From: Magnetococcales bacterium
Lineage (GTDB): Bacteria; Pseudomonadota; Magnetococcia; Magnetococcales; JADFYX01
NCBI GenBank assembly: GCA_015232405.1
Contig: JADFZS010000025.1
Span: forward strand, 1 to 48,615
Length of the DNA: 48,615 nucleotides
Reading direction: 5' to 3'
The position numbers and the translations under genes were made by a program. Below, piece by piece: positions 7,499 through 15,930 of this stretch. The number at the start of each line of letters is the position of its first letter. Positions within the stretch are counted from its first letter, which is position 1. Below the pieces are notes generated by a model that worked only from the letters and a program-made list of their open reading frames with translations, was not told the DNA's origin and made no database searches.

Positions 7499-8584
7499 AT
7501 GCATATCGGTTTTGTCTCGGGACTATCTGATCATAAGCTTTCACAAAAGCTAGCACCCTTGCAAGCTATGGAAGAGGTCGAGAAAATAACACTGTTTCGG
7601 CGACAGCGGTTTGTTGGTGAAAAAGTTTATTGGCAGCCCATGCCTGAATTTGCCTCTAAAAACCAATGGCTTGGTGACTCTTGGCGTATGGGGCAACTTT
7701 TATTGCGCAGCTCCAAGTGTGACCTTTTGGTAGGGTGTCATCAGAGATTTCATGGGGTATTGGCTGCTCTGACCGGAAAGATATTTAAAATTCCCACAGC
7801 ACAGTTGGTTATCACTGAGTTTGATGTCATGTGGGGGCATCCTGCTTATAACTGGGCAATCAGGCAAGCCATGCTGGTGGGGGTGCGGGGGCAAAAGGCC
7901 AAAGCAAGATGTCTCGAATCATTAAAAAACAGCAAAACTGTAACCTTTGTTCCGCCAAATCTATTTGATTGCCAAACACCCCCTTTGCCAGATTTACATA
8001 CAAACCGGGATATTGATGTGCTTTATGTCGGCTCTTTCACCAATGAAAAAAATATTCCTATGTTGGTGGAGATTTTAAAGGGGATAAAAGATAAAATAGG
8101 AAGCCTGCAAGGGGCGGTTATCGGACGGGGGCCTTGGGGCAAATTTTTACGGTTGGAACTTATCAAACAGCAATTGCACAATGATGTTAATATAATAGAC
8201 CATATACCCCAAGATGCTTTAGCCGCCTATTATCAACGTGCAAAGCTACTATTATTACCCAGCCGTTCGGAAGGTTTTCCCATGGTGATACCGGAGGCGA
8301 TGTCTTGGGCTACTCCTGTTGTTGCCACAGATGTGGGCGATATCAGCGATATTATAACCCATGGTAAAAATGGTTTTTTACATGCAAATGATGATTGTGG
8401 TGGTTTGGTGGCCAGCTGTGTTGCCATTATAGATAATGACAAACTCTCCTCTGTGATGAGAGCCAATGCCAGAAAAGCCCTTGATGAATTTGTTGTCCAA
8501 AGCAGCCTGGCAAAAGCTGTTGCTCAGTGGCGACAAGCCTTTGTGCAGTTGACTGATAGTGGTCTGTTATTGGTTAAAAAATAG
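7499..8584 (+). CDS. Glycosyltransferase family 4 (GT-B fold)
   Basis: A 361-residue retaining-type GT-B glycosyltransferase, probably acting on lipid-linked glycan at the inner face of the membrane. The C-terminal nucleotide-sugar domain begins at about 175 (DIDVLYVGSFTNEKNIPMLVE) and contains the E-x7-E motif in SEGFPMVIPEAM at about 257-268, followed by PVVATDVGDISDII. The N-terminal acceptor domain is less conserved. The N-terminus MHIGFVSG is a normal first strand, supporting the ATG at 7499. It opens the plus-strand operon and is 113 bp from the next gene. Donor and acceptor cannot be told from sequence. Confidence 0.88.
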   Translation: MHIGFVSGLSDHKLSQKLAPLQAMEEVEKITLFRRQRFVGEKVYWQPMPEFASKNQWLGDSWRMGQLLLRSSKCDLLVGCHQRFHGVLAALTGKIFKIPTAQLVITEFDVMWGHPAYNWAIRQAMLVGVRGQKAKARCLESLKNSKTVTFVPPNLFDCQTPPLPDLHTNRDIDVLYVGSFTNEKNIPMLVEILKGIKDKIGSLQGAVIGRGPWGKFLRLELIKQQLHNDVNIIDHIPQDALAAYYQRAKLLLLPSRSEGFPMVIPEAMSWATPVVATDVGDISDIITHGKNGFLHANDDCGGLVASCVAIIDNDKLSSVMRANARKALDEFVVQSSLAKAVAQWRQAFVQLTDSGLLLVKK

Positions 8585-8697
8585 GTAGTAATGCTGTAAA
8601 AGTTGTTGGAATCTGTTATTGTTACCTTGATCTATATATAAGTGAGCCTTCAAGACACAAATTGGCTTTTTTAAAACTACAGGAACCTATTTAGCCC

Positions 8698-9183
8698 ATG
8701 TCAAAACATTCCACCCAATTTGCCAAAGAGGATATTGCCTTATTAGTTTACGATTTTGATGGTGTCATGACCGACAACCGGGCTTTGCTATTGGAAGATG
8801 GAACAGAGGCTGTTTTTATTAACCGAGGTGACGGTTATGGTGTTGGTCAGCTTAAGAAATTGGGGTTTAAACAGTTGATCCTGAGCACAGAGACCAATCC
8901 TGTGGTTAGTGCTAGAGGTAGGAAGCTCAATATTGAGGTAATTCAAGGATCTTCAGATAAAAGGGCCACCCTTACTACCTATTGTAAAAATAACAGTATT
9001 GACTTGAACGCTGTACTTTATGTGGGAAATGATCTCAACGATCTTGAGGTAATGCAGATTGTTGGTTTTCCCGTTGCTCCTGCCGACTCCCATCCAGAGA
9101 TAATTGCAATTGCCAGACATGTTACCAAGGCTAAAGGTGGTTACGGGGTGATAAAAGAGATTTCTGAAAATGCCATTGTGTAA
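8698..9183 (+). CDS. KdsC-like HAD phosphatase
   Basis: A 161-residue HAD phosphatase of the KdsC/YrbI type, with no cap domain. The nucleophile motif DFDGVMTD is at 19-26. Thr64 lies in a LILSTE block and GNDLNDLEVM at 110-119 gives the metal-binding acids. KdsC homologues remove the phosphate from 3-deoxy-ulosonate phosphates (KDO-8-P, KDN-9-P or Neu5Ac-9-P). With the NeuB- and NeuA-like genes downstream, the likely role is dephosphorylation of a 9-phospho-nonulosonate or an octulosonate before CMP activation. That implies the synthase uses a phosphorylated acceptor sugar. The substrate is inferred from context only. Confidence 0.87.
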   Translation: MSKHSTQFAKEDIALLVYDFDGVMTDNRALLLEDGTEAVFINRGDGYGVGQLKKLGFKQLILSTETNPVVSARGRKLNIEVIQGSSDKRATLTTYCKNNSIDLNAVLYVGNDLNDLEVMQIVGFPVAPADSHPEIIAIARHVTKAKGGYGVIKEISENAIV

Positions 9184-9256
9184 GAGAACAATTGAGAAAG
9201 TTTTTCCATATATTCTCTATATAACAACGTCGCTCTTCATAACCAGGAGGTTTTAG

Positions 9257-10114
9257 GTGGCCTGTTATATTTGCGGCTGTAAAAAATCTACTATTCGTGA
9301 TGGTCAGGTACGGGATAATCCCAATGCTGTGATTAATCAATGTGACTATTGTGGGCTGGTTTTTCTGACAGATATATCCCTTGGGGAGTCTGTGGATGAT
9401 TTTTATCGTAATAGTGGTATGCACGATGATAATATTTTTTCCATTGAGCAGTGGTTACAAGAGACAAAACAGGATGACGCCAGGCGTTTTAACAGTTTTA
9501 AAGAGCAGATAATCGATAAATCAATTTTGGATTTTGGTTGTGGGGCAGGGGGGTTTTTGTTGCAGGCAAAAGATGTTGCCAAATCCCTGGCAGGTATTGA
9601 GCTGGAAAAGCGGTTATCTGGCCATTTTTTACAAAATGGGCTTGAAGTTACAGGGGATATTAATGACTTTGCCAGGACAAGAAAATTTGATATAATTACG
9701 GCATTTCATGTGCTTGAGCATCTGCCAGATCCAAGGTTCATGCTTAAAGAGTTTGCAAAATATCTTGCTGAAGATGGAAAAATAATCATTGAAGTCCCAA
9801 ATGCAGATGATGCGCTGTTAACCTTGTATGAAAATGAACCATTCTCAAAGTTTACCTATTGGTCGTGTCATCTATATCTTTTTAATGCAGCCAATCTGGG
9901 ACAGTTGGTAGAGCAGGTAGGGATGCATATCTCATCAATGGAGCATAAACAGAGATATCCACTGTCCAACCACCTTTTTTGGCTGGCCAAAGGGAAGCCG
10001 GGAGGAGATAAAGATTGGCATTTTCTAGATAGTCCCCAACTGCGCAGTTCCTATGAAAATGCTCTAGCAAAAATAGGGAAAACAGATACCATTATTGCCA
10101 CTCTTACCCTTTAA
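9257..10114 (+). CDS. Zinc-ribbon SAM-dependent methyltransferase
   Basis: A 285-residue class I methyltransferase with an N-terminal four-cysteine metal site: Cys3 and Cys6, then Cys29 and Cys32 (C-D-Y-C-G). The SAM-binding motif I is LDFGCGAGGF at 91-100. AFHVLEHLPDP is the post-motif typical of UbiE/Methyltransf_11-like enzymes, and a PNADD loop follows. The start is GTG at 9257, with AGGAGG eight bases upstream. Similar zinc-ribbon methyltransferases are frequent in surface polysaccharide operons, where they methylate or deoxygenate-and-methylate sugars. The target is unknown here. It sits between the phosphatase and the NeuB homologue. Confidence 0.85.
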   Translation: MACYICGCKKSTIRDGQVRDNPNAVINQCDYCGLVFLTDISLGESVDDFYRNSGMHDDNIFSIEQWLQETKQDDARRFNSFKEQIIDKSILDFGCGAGGFLLQAKDVAKSLAGIELEKRLSGHFLQNGLEVTGDINDFARTRKFDIITAFHVLEHLPDPRFMLKEFAKYLAEDGKIIIEVPNADDALLTLYENEPFSKFTYWSCHLYLFNAANLGQLVEQVGMHISSMEHKQRYPLSNHLFWLAKGKPGGDKDWHFLDSPQLRSSYENALAKIGKTDTIIATLTL

Positions 10115-10149
10115 TCATAATTATTTATCCAAAAGGTATTTTAAAAAAG

Positions 10150-10983
10150 ATGAGCATTTTTATTATCGCTGAGATCGGAATTAATCATAACGGTGACATT
10201 AATTTAGCAAAACAGTTGATTGATGTTGCCAAAAATGCTGGTGCTGATGCTGTAAAATTTCAAAAACGTACCCTGGATATTGTCTATACCCAAGAGATGT
10301 TGGACTCCCCTCGGGAGAGTCCTTGGGGTACAACTCAACGGCAGCAGAAAGAGGGTCTGGAGTTTGGTGAAGAGGAGTACCAGGAGATAGACAGCTACTG
10401 TAAACTAAAAGAGATAGAGTGGTTTGCCTCAGCTTGGGATCTTGAAAGCCAGAAATTTTTACAAAAATTTAATTGTAAATATAACAAAGTGGCCTCAGCC
10501 ATGCTGGTGTATGAGCCACTGCTACGCATGATTGCCCAGGAGAAAAAACACACTTTTATCTCAACAGGCATGAGCAACATAGAGGATGTTGACCGGGCAG
10601 TTGCGATATTTAAAGAGGCAGGCTGTCCGTTTGAGGTAATGCACTGTGTATCCACCTACCCCATGGATGAACATGAGGCCAATTTAAACCGGATTAAAAC
10701 TTTGCGGGACCGCTATGGTTGCAATATCGGCTACAGTGGACATGAGGTTGGTCTTGCTGTCTCATATGCAGCAGCTGCCCTTGGCATCACCTCTTTGGAA
10801 CGGCACATCACTCTTAATCGCTCTATGTATGGGTCCGATCAAGCAGCCTCTGTGGAACCTGCTGGATTTACCATGCTGGTTGGTGCTGTACATAAAATTG
10901 AAAATGCTATGGGGGATGGATCTTTAGCTGTCAACCCCAAAGAGATACCCATTGCCAAGAAGCTCAGGGAGCATATTTCCTAG
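10150..10983 (+). CDS. neuB: NeuB-family nonulosonate synthase lacking the SAF domain
   Basis: A 277-residue TIM-barrel enzyme that condenses phosphoenolpyruvate with a hexosamine-type sugar to a 3-deoxy-nonulosonic acid. Family motifs are AEIGINHNGD (7-16), ADAVKFQ, FISTGMSN, the HCVSTYPM block, GYSGHEVG (usually GYSDHT) and LERHITL. The usual enzyme is about 340-350 residues because of a C-terminal SAF (antifreeze-like) domain that closes the partner subunit's active site. This protein stops after the barrel (TAG at 10981), and the 38 bp before the next gene cannot encode SAF. It may therefore use a different oligomer or sugar. Given the KdsC-like phosphatase, a phosphorylated substrate is likely. 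ATG start 10150. Confidence 0.88.
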   Translation: MSIFIIAEIGINHNGDINLAKQLIDVAKNAGADAVKFQKRTLDIVYTQEMLDSPRESPWGTTQRQQKEGLEFGEEEYQEIDSYCKLKEIEWFASAWDLESQKFLQKFNCKYNKVASAMLVYEPLLRMIAQEKKHTFISTGMSNIEDVDRAVAIFKEAGCPFEVMHCVSTYPMDEHEANLNRIKTLRDRYGCNIGYSGHEVGLAVSYAAAALGITSLERHITLNRSMYGSDQAASVEPAGFTMLVGAVHKIENAMGDGSLAVNPKEIPIAKKLREHIS

Positions 10984-11021
10984 TTTAGCAAAAAATAGAT
11001 AAATTAGTGCAAGGTTGATTG

Positions 11022-11777
11022 ATGGCAAATATTGTCGCGCTTATTCCAGCCCGGTCTGGTTCCAAGGGAGTTTTAGATAAAAATATAAAACTTTTAGAGG
11101 GGCGACCTTTGCTGGCCTGGACCATCGCGGCATCTTTGCGAGCCGACAATATTGACCGGGTGATAGTCTCAACTGATTCCCAAGAGTATGCCAGAATTGC
11201 CAAAGAGTGTGGTGCAGAAGCACCTTTTTTACGACCAGAAGAGATATCAGCAGATCAATCAACCGATTATGAGTTTATAGCTCACGCTCTTGATTGGCTG
11301 GCTGCAAATGCCAAGCTTCCCCAATTTATTGTCCATATGCGTCCCACAACCCCATTACGTAAACCGGATTTGGTGGCAATGGCCATAGAGTCTTTTATCG
11401 CAACACCACAAGCCACCGCGCTACGTTCTGTCCATGAGATGCCGGAGTCTGCCTATAAAACTTTTGAGCTGTCCAACTTTCTTGGGTCAAATTCCAGAAA
11501 AGATGAATTTAAGGTTTTAAAACAGCTTGGTAGACAAGATACAAACATTGATTCTGCCAATATAGGTCGCCAGCAGTTTCCCTCTACATATCAGGCAAAT
11601 GGCTATGTGGATGTTTTATCTACAGAGTTTATTCAAAAAAACCGAATGTTACATGGAGATAGGGTGTTACCGTTTATCACCCCAACAGTAGTGGAGGTTG
11701 ATACCATGGATGATTTCAACCATCTTGAGTTTTTAAGTAAAAATAATCCGGAATTTATTCACGCCTTATTTGAGTAA
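11022..11777 (+). CDS. neuA: CMP-acylneuraminate cytidylyltransferase family
   Basis: This 251-residue protein activates a free nonulosonic acid with CTP to the CMP-sugar. The CTP-binding signature LIPARSGSKGVLDKNI is at about 6-21 (family: IPARgGSKgIpgKN). The HMRPTTPLR segment at about 106-114 and VEVDTMDD near the C-terminus (metal-binding Asp) are typical. I use the ATG at 11022 rather than the preceding TTG; AAGG lies upstream. It lies directly after neuB and before the aminotransferase, so it should activate the product of the same pathway for a transferase. Confidence 0.9.
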   Translation: MANIVALIPARSGSKGVLDKNIKLLEGRPLLAWTIAASLRADNIDRVIVSTDSQEYARIAKECGAEAPFLRPEEISADQSTDYEFIAHALDWLAANAKLPQFIVHMRPTTPLRKPDLVAMAIESFIATPQATALRSVHEMPESAYKTFELSNFLGSNSRKDEFKVLKQLGRQDTNIDSANIGRQQFPSTYQANGYVDVLSTEFIQKNRMLHGDRVLPFITPTVVEVDTMDDFNHLEFLSKNNPEFIHALFE

Positions 11778-11785
11778 ACTTTAAC

Positions 11786-13162
11786 ATGGCAGAGTACTCT
11801 TTTTCCCGCGATCCCAAGGAGGTTATCCCGTTAAAAACGGCTAACCGCCTTATTCAAACAGCAATTCCGGCTCCTGGCAGTAAAGCACTGTTGGAAAGGT
11901 TGGAGAGGTGCGAGTCACGTTCCATGCAAGGGCAGCTTCCAATTGTCTGGAAACGGGCCGAAGATTATAGTGTATATGATCTGGCAGATAACTGTTATAT
12001 AGATTTTACCTCAACAATATTCGTCACCAATGTTGGTCACTCAAACCCCAAAGTCAATGCTGCCATTGCTGCAACCCTGGAGCAACCTTTAAGTAGCTGC
12101 TACGCCTACAGCAATGAGGTTCGGGCCAACTATATAGAAAAGCTGGTGGCGTTTGCTGGTGCCCCTTTTGAAAAAGCTTTTTTGCTTTCTGCTGGTACTG
12201 AAGCCACCGAGGCGGCATTTAAACTAATGCGTATGTATGGACAAAAGGCTGGAAAAAGGCGACGGGGTATAATCTGCATTGAAGGTAACTGGCACGGCAG
12301 AACCTTGGCCGCCCAGATGATGAGCAGCAACATTATGCAACGGGACTGGATCGGCTATCAGGATGCCGATATCCATCATATTGGTTTTCCCTATCCTTGG
12401 CAGGTTACAGAGGGACAAGGGGCAAATTTTTTAGATGAAGAGCTAAAAAAACTTTCAGCAACGGGAGTTGATCTGGCCCAAGATATCTGTGGTTTTATGT
12501 TGGAGACCTTTCAGGGGTGGGGGGCGGTGTTCTATCCGAAGGATTTTGTCCAGGCTATTGCAGATGTTTGTAAAAGGTATGGAGTATTGTTGACCTTTGA
12601 TGAGATGCAGAGCGGTTTTGCCCGTACTGGTGAGAGGTTTGGTTTTCAACATTATGGTGTTAGTCCTGACCTGATATGTTGCGGTAAAGGCATGGGTGGT
12701 GGTGTGCCACTATCAGGGGTGTTGGGAAGAGCTGAAATTATGGATTTGCCCGGAGTGGGTAGTATGAGCAGCACCCACTCTGCCAACCCCATGGTATGTG
12801 CTGCAGGATTAGCGGTTATCGAAGAGATAGAATCCCGTAATTTGGTTGCCGAGACTAAACGCAAAGGTAAGTTGATGTTTGCTGCTTTACAGGCTCTGCA
12901 ACAACGTTTTGCCAAGCGCATCGTCCATGTTTTGGGGGAGGGGTTGATCGCCGCTGTTATCATCCACAACCCTGATACAGGAGAGCCTGATGGTGAGTTT
13001 TGCAGCAGGGTTGCCGAACGTTGTATGCAGCAGGGTCTGCTAGTGGTACATACGGGTAGAGAATCGATAAAAATAGGTCCACCTCTCACAATAACCGATG
13101 AGGCATTATTAGAGGGTGTCGAGGTGTTGGGTAGTGTAACTGCAGAAGTGGCAAGCAGATGA
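11786..13162 (+). CDS. Class III (omega-type) PLP aminotransferase
   Basis: A 458-residue fold-type I aminotransferase. The PLP lysine is Lys301 in CCGKGMGGGVPLSG. LTFDEMQSGFARTG supplies the Asp that contacts the pyridine nitrogen, and SAGTEATEAAFKL the phosphate-binding loop. Class III enzymes usually aminate a terminal aldehyde (GABA, ornithine) or act as mutases on amino sugars or glutamate semialdehyde. In this operon, with two short-chain dehydrogenases downstream, oxidation of a hydroxyl to a carbonyl and its amination is a plausible use. An alternative is a 2-aminoethylphosphonate-type transaminase serving the phosphonate genes 15 kb away. It overlaps the next gene by four bases (ATGA). 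Confidence 0.85.
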   Translation: MAEYSFSRDPKEVIPLKTANRLIQTAIPAPGSKALLERLERCESRSMQGQLPIVWKRAEDYSVYDLADNCYIDFTSTIFVTNVGHSNPKVNAAIAATLEQPLSSCYAYSNEVRANYIEKLVAFAGAPFEKAFLLSAGTEATEAAFKLMRMYGQKAGKRRRGIICIEGNWHGRTLAAQMMSSNIMQRDWIGYQDADIHHIGFPYPWQVTEGQGANFLDEELKKLSATGVDLAQDICGFMLETFQGWGAVFYPKDFVQAIADVCKRYGVLLTFDEMQSGFARTGERFGFQHYGVSPDLICCGKGMGGGVPLSGVLGRAEIMDLPGVGSMSSTHSANPMVCAAGLAVIEEIESRNLVAETKRKGKLMFAALQALQQRFAKRIVHVLGEGLIAAVIIHNPDTGEPDGEFCSRVAERCMQQGLLVVHTGRESIKIGPPLTITDEALLEGVEVLGSVTAEVASR

Positions 13163-13596
13163 TCAGTGCCATTCGCCACAGCGGAATTGTTGTTGCCGAT
13201 CTTAACGCAGCGTTGACGTTTTGGTGTGATTTGCTGGGTTTTAAAATGAACCGCAAAATGGAGGAGTCAGGTAGCCATATTGATGCCATGCTGGGGTTGA
13301 AAAATGTAAAGTTGACCACGGTAAAACTGGCAGCGGCAGACGGTAACCTCATTGAACTGCTTCATTATCACTCTCACCCAGATAAACAGTCCTGGTCGGG
13401 TAGAATAAATAGTACCGGGTTGACCCATATTGCTCTTACAGTCACTGATATTGATCTTCTTTTTTCAAAGTTGGATAAAGCCGGTTTTTTTTTCAACTCT
13501 CCTCCACAACTATCTCCTGATGGTAGTGTAAAGGTTGCTTTTTGTAATGGTCCTGAAGGTTTGATATTGGAGTTTGTGGAGATGTTGCAAAAATGA
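13159..13596 (+). CDS. VOC-superfamily (glyoxalase/epimerase-like) protein
   Basis: A 145-residue two-repeat beta-alpha-beta-beta-beta metalloprotein. Metal-ligand candidates are His8 in IRHSGIVVADL, Glu67 in NLIELLHYH, His92 in GLTHIALTV, and Glu138 in GLILEFVEM. This is the H...E...H...E pattern of glyoxalase I and methylmalonyl-CoA epimerase. The fold covers isomerases, lyases and dioxygenases. In a sugar operon an epimerase or isomerase step is possible. It overlaps both neighbours by four bases, so it is translationally coupled. Confidence 0.8.
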   Translation: MISAIRHSGIVVADLNAALTFWCDLLGFKMNRKMEESGSHIDAMLGLKNVKLTTVKLAAADGNLIELLHYHSHPDKQSWSGRINSTGLTHIALTVTDIDLLFSKLDKAGFFFNSPPQLSPDGSVKVAFCNGPEGLILEFVEMLQK

Positions 13597-14309
13597 ATTT
13601 AAACCACAAGAGAGATTATGTAGAGGTTGTCTATAACGAACAGGAACGTCCTTTAACAGACTATCCTGAGCAGTTGACTAAATATCTAGTCCAACGTTAT
13701 GACATTGCCGATGGTCAAAATATTCTTGATATCGGCTGTGGACGGGGTGAATTCTTGCGGGGATTTATGCTATGTGGTCTACAGGGGTTTGGAGTGGATC
13801 GATCAACAGCTGCCCAGCAGTTGTGTCCAGATGCCCAGCTGGCTGTTGCTGACATTGAAAACGCCAAACTTCCCTATGAAGATAATTTTTTTGATGTGGT
13901 ATTTTCCAAGTCGGTTATCGAGCATTTTTATTATCCTGACAATTTTATGCAGGAGATTTTTCGGGTGTTGAAACCTGGTGGTTTGGTGATAACCATGTGT
14001 CCAGACTGGGAGGCCAACATGCGTATATATTTTGAGGATTACACCCACAGAACACCATTTACCATCACATCACTCAGAGATATTCAGCTGATCAACGGTT
14101 TTGAAAATGTGGAGTGTGAATTTTTTCGCCAGCTACCTATTTTGTGGCGATATCCATTGATGTTGATATTGGCAGAGATAACACGTTATATCACCCCTGC
14201 CAAACTTAAACCCCACAGTAAGTTTATAAGGTTTGCCAAAGAGATAATGTTATTATCATCTGCTTACAAACCATTGATTGGTAGTTGGGAAAAAAGCAGT
14301 GAAAAATAA
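13593..14309 (+). CDS. SAM-dependent methyltransferase
   Basis: A 238-residue class I methyltransferase of the Methyltransf_11/UbiE-like type. Motif I is ILDIGCGRGEF at 44-54, followed by an acidic end to the second strand (GVDRS) and VVFSKSVIEHFYYPDNFM, the usual SxxHxxxP-like block. The C-terminal third is hydrophobic and basic (WRYPLMLILAEITRYITPAKLKPHSKFIRFAKEIM), suggesting membrane association. It overlaps the VOC gene by four bases and the next gene by a few. A sugar O- or N-methylation is likely; the site is unknown. Confidence 0.82.
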   Translation: MNLNHKRDYVEVVYNEQERPLTDYPEQLTKYLVQRYDIADGQNILDIGCGRGEFLRGFMLCGLQGFGVDRSTAAQQLCPDAQLAVADIENAKLPYEDNFFDVVFSKSVIEHFYYPDNFMQEIFRVLKPGGLVITMCPDWEANMRIYFEDYTHRTPFTITSLRDIQLINGFENVECEFFRQLPILWRYPLMLILAEITRYITPAKLKPHSKFIRFAKEIMLLSSAYKPLIGSWEKSSEK

Positions 14310-15138
14310 TAATCGTATAGGCTTTATCCAAGGTCGTCTATCCACAATGGTAGATGGCAAAATCCAGGCATTTCCCTGGTCTCATTGGCGCGAAGAGTTC
14401 AAGCTTGCCAATAGTTGTGGCCTTAAGCTTATGGAGTGGACACTGGATCAAGATCGGCTCTATGAAAACCCTCTTTTAACACCCCATGGTCAATCTGAAA
14501 TCATCGATCTTTGCGAGGAGAATCAACTATCCATTCCGTCTCTAACCGGAGACTGTTTCATGCAGGCCCCTTTTTGGAAAAGCCAAGGTGCACAGAGTAA
14601 AAGTTTGCAAGATGATTTCATGGCTATCGCCAAAGCCTGCTCCCTTGTGAATATCCGCTATATTGTTGTTCCACTGGTTGATAATGGTCGTATTGATAAT
14701 TTAAAGCAGGAAGATAATTTAATCACATTTTTAACAGATAAAATGCATGAGTTTAAAAAGCTGGGTGTGGTGATAACTTTTGAGTCTGACTTTGCCCCTG
14801 ACGAGCTAAAACGTTTTATTAAACGTCTACCAAATGAGCAGTTTGGTATCAACTACGATATTGGTAACAGTGGAGCCCTTGGGTTTAACTTTGAAGATGA
14901 GATCAATGCCTATGGGCAGCGAGTTTTAAATGTCCATGTAAAAGACCGTCTATTGGGTGGCACAACTGTTCCACTGGGAGAGGGAAACGCCCAGCTGCAA
15001 AAAACCATTGCTAAATTTGAGTCTATTGGCTACCGGGGTAACTATATTTTACAGACAGCCAGAGCGGTTGATAACAATCATTTAGCTATACTTTGCAATT
15101 ATCGAGATATGGTACATACCTGGATGGGAGAGGCTTGA
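14299..15138 (+). CDS. Sugar phosphate isomerase/epimerase-like TIM barrel
   Basis: A 279-residue protein of the xylose-isomerase-like TIM-barrel superfamily. Visible conserved parts are GFIQGRLS near the start, a Glu in LMEWTL, VVPLVDNG, TFESDF, GINYDIGNS and VNVHVKDR. The Glu, Asp and His residues in these strand ends form the usual divalent-metal site. I favour GTG at 14299; a TTG at 14278 is also in frame, but neither has a strong ribosome binding signal. Its stop overlaps the ATG of the next gene. It probably isomerises or epimerises a ketose or a sugar acid on the way to the ulosonic-acid precursor. Confidence 0.8.
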   Translation: MKNNNRIGFIQGRLSTMVDGKIQAFPWSHWREEFKLANSCGLKLMEWTLDQDRLYENPLLTPHGQSEIIDLCEENQLSIPSLTGDCFMQAPFWKSQGAQSKSLQDDFMAIAKACSLVNIRYIVVPLVDNGRIDNLKQEDNLITFLTDKMHEFKKLGVVITFESDFAPDELKRFIKRLPNEQFGINYDIGNSGALGFNFEDEINAYGQRVLNVHVKDRLLGGTTVPLGEGNAQLQKTIAKFESIGYRGNYILQTARAVDNNHLAILCNYRDMVHTWMGEA

Positions 15139-15920
15139 TGGATATGGGGTTGGCTGGTACGAAAGTTCTTATTACAGGATCTTCCCTGGGTATTGGATTT
15201 GCAATTGCCGAGGCTTTTTTACAAGAAAATGCCGGGGTGATACTGAGTGGGCGTGATGAGGCGTTACTTAAAAATGCCAGTTCTACATTGGCAAAAAAAT
15301 ATGGTTCTGATTTGGTAGATTTTTTTGTCGGTGATTTGGGGGATTTTGCCACAAGGGCGGCACTGAAAAAACAGTTTTCTGATATTGGAATAAACCACAT
15401 CATCTGTAATATTGGTTCTGGTAAATCCATGCCGGTTATGGAGGAGAGTGAAGAGGAGTGGCGACGGATGTTCGACATAAATCTTTATAACAGCGTCGGG
15501 GTTGTCCATGATCTCCATAGCCTATTGGCAGCAAATGCCAGCCAAGGAGGTGATACAAGTTTAACATTTGTCGGGTCCATATGTGGTATGGAGGCGTTGG
15601 GTTGTCCACTGGCCTACGCTTCAGCCAAGGCAGCATTGTGGGCATATGCCAAAAACCTGGTAAAACCCCTGGCTAAACTCGGTATCCGTGTCAATCAGAT
15701 ATCTCCAGGCAATATTATTTTTCCCGGGTCAACATGGGAGACAAAAATGGCAAATGATGCCGATGGTGTGCAATCCATGCTCAATAATGAGGTTGCCATG
15801 CAGCGTTTGGGTGAGGCTAAAGAGGTGGCAAAAGCGGTGGTTTTTCTCTCCTCTGGTAACGCATCATTTATAACGGGAAGCAATCTTGTGGTTGATGGTG
15901 GTCAGATAAAAGGGGTGTGA
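15138..15920 (+). CDS. Short-chain dehydrogenase/reductase
   Basis: A 260-residue classical SDR. The dinucleotide loop TGSSLGIG is at 13-20, and CNIGSG replaces the usual NNAG motif. The catalytic Tyr-x3-Lys is Tyr160-Lys164 (YASAK), with Ser in FVGSICG. SPGNIIFPG and FITGSNLVVDGG at the C-terminus are typical. I start at the ATG at 15138, which overlaps the preceding stop (TGATG); an upstream TTG would only add residues inside the neighbour. It lies head to tail with a second SDR, suggesting two oxidation or reduction steps on the same sugar. Confidence 0.88.
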   Translation: MDMGLAGTKVLITGSSLGIGFAIAEAFLQENAGVILSGRDEALLKNASSTLAKKYGSDLVDFFVGDLGDFATRAALKKQFSDIGINHIICNIGSGKSMPVMEESEEEWRRMFDINLYNSVGVVHDLHSLLAANASQGGDTSLTFVGSICGMEALGCPLAYASAKAALWAYAKNLVKPLAKLGIRVNQISPGNIIFPGSTWETKMANDADGVQSMLNNEVAMQRLGEAKEVAKAVVFLSSGNASFITGSNLVVDGGQIKGV

Positions 15921-15930
15921 TTGCTACACT

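Noticed and set aside
11786-13162. 2-aminoethylphosphonate transaminase for the phosphonate genes
   Set aside because: It is class III, whereas the usual enzyme is class V, and it is embedded in the ulosonic-acid operon 15 kb away.
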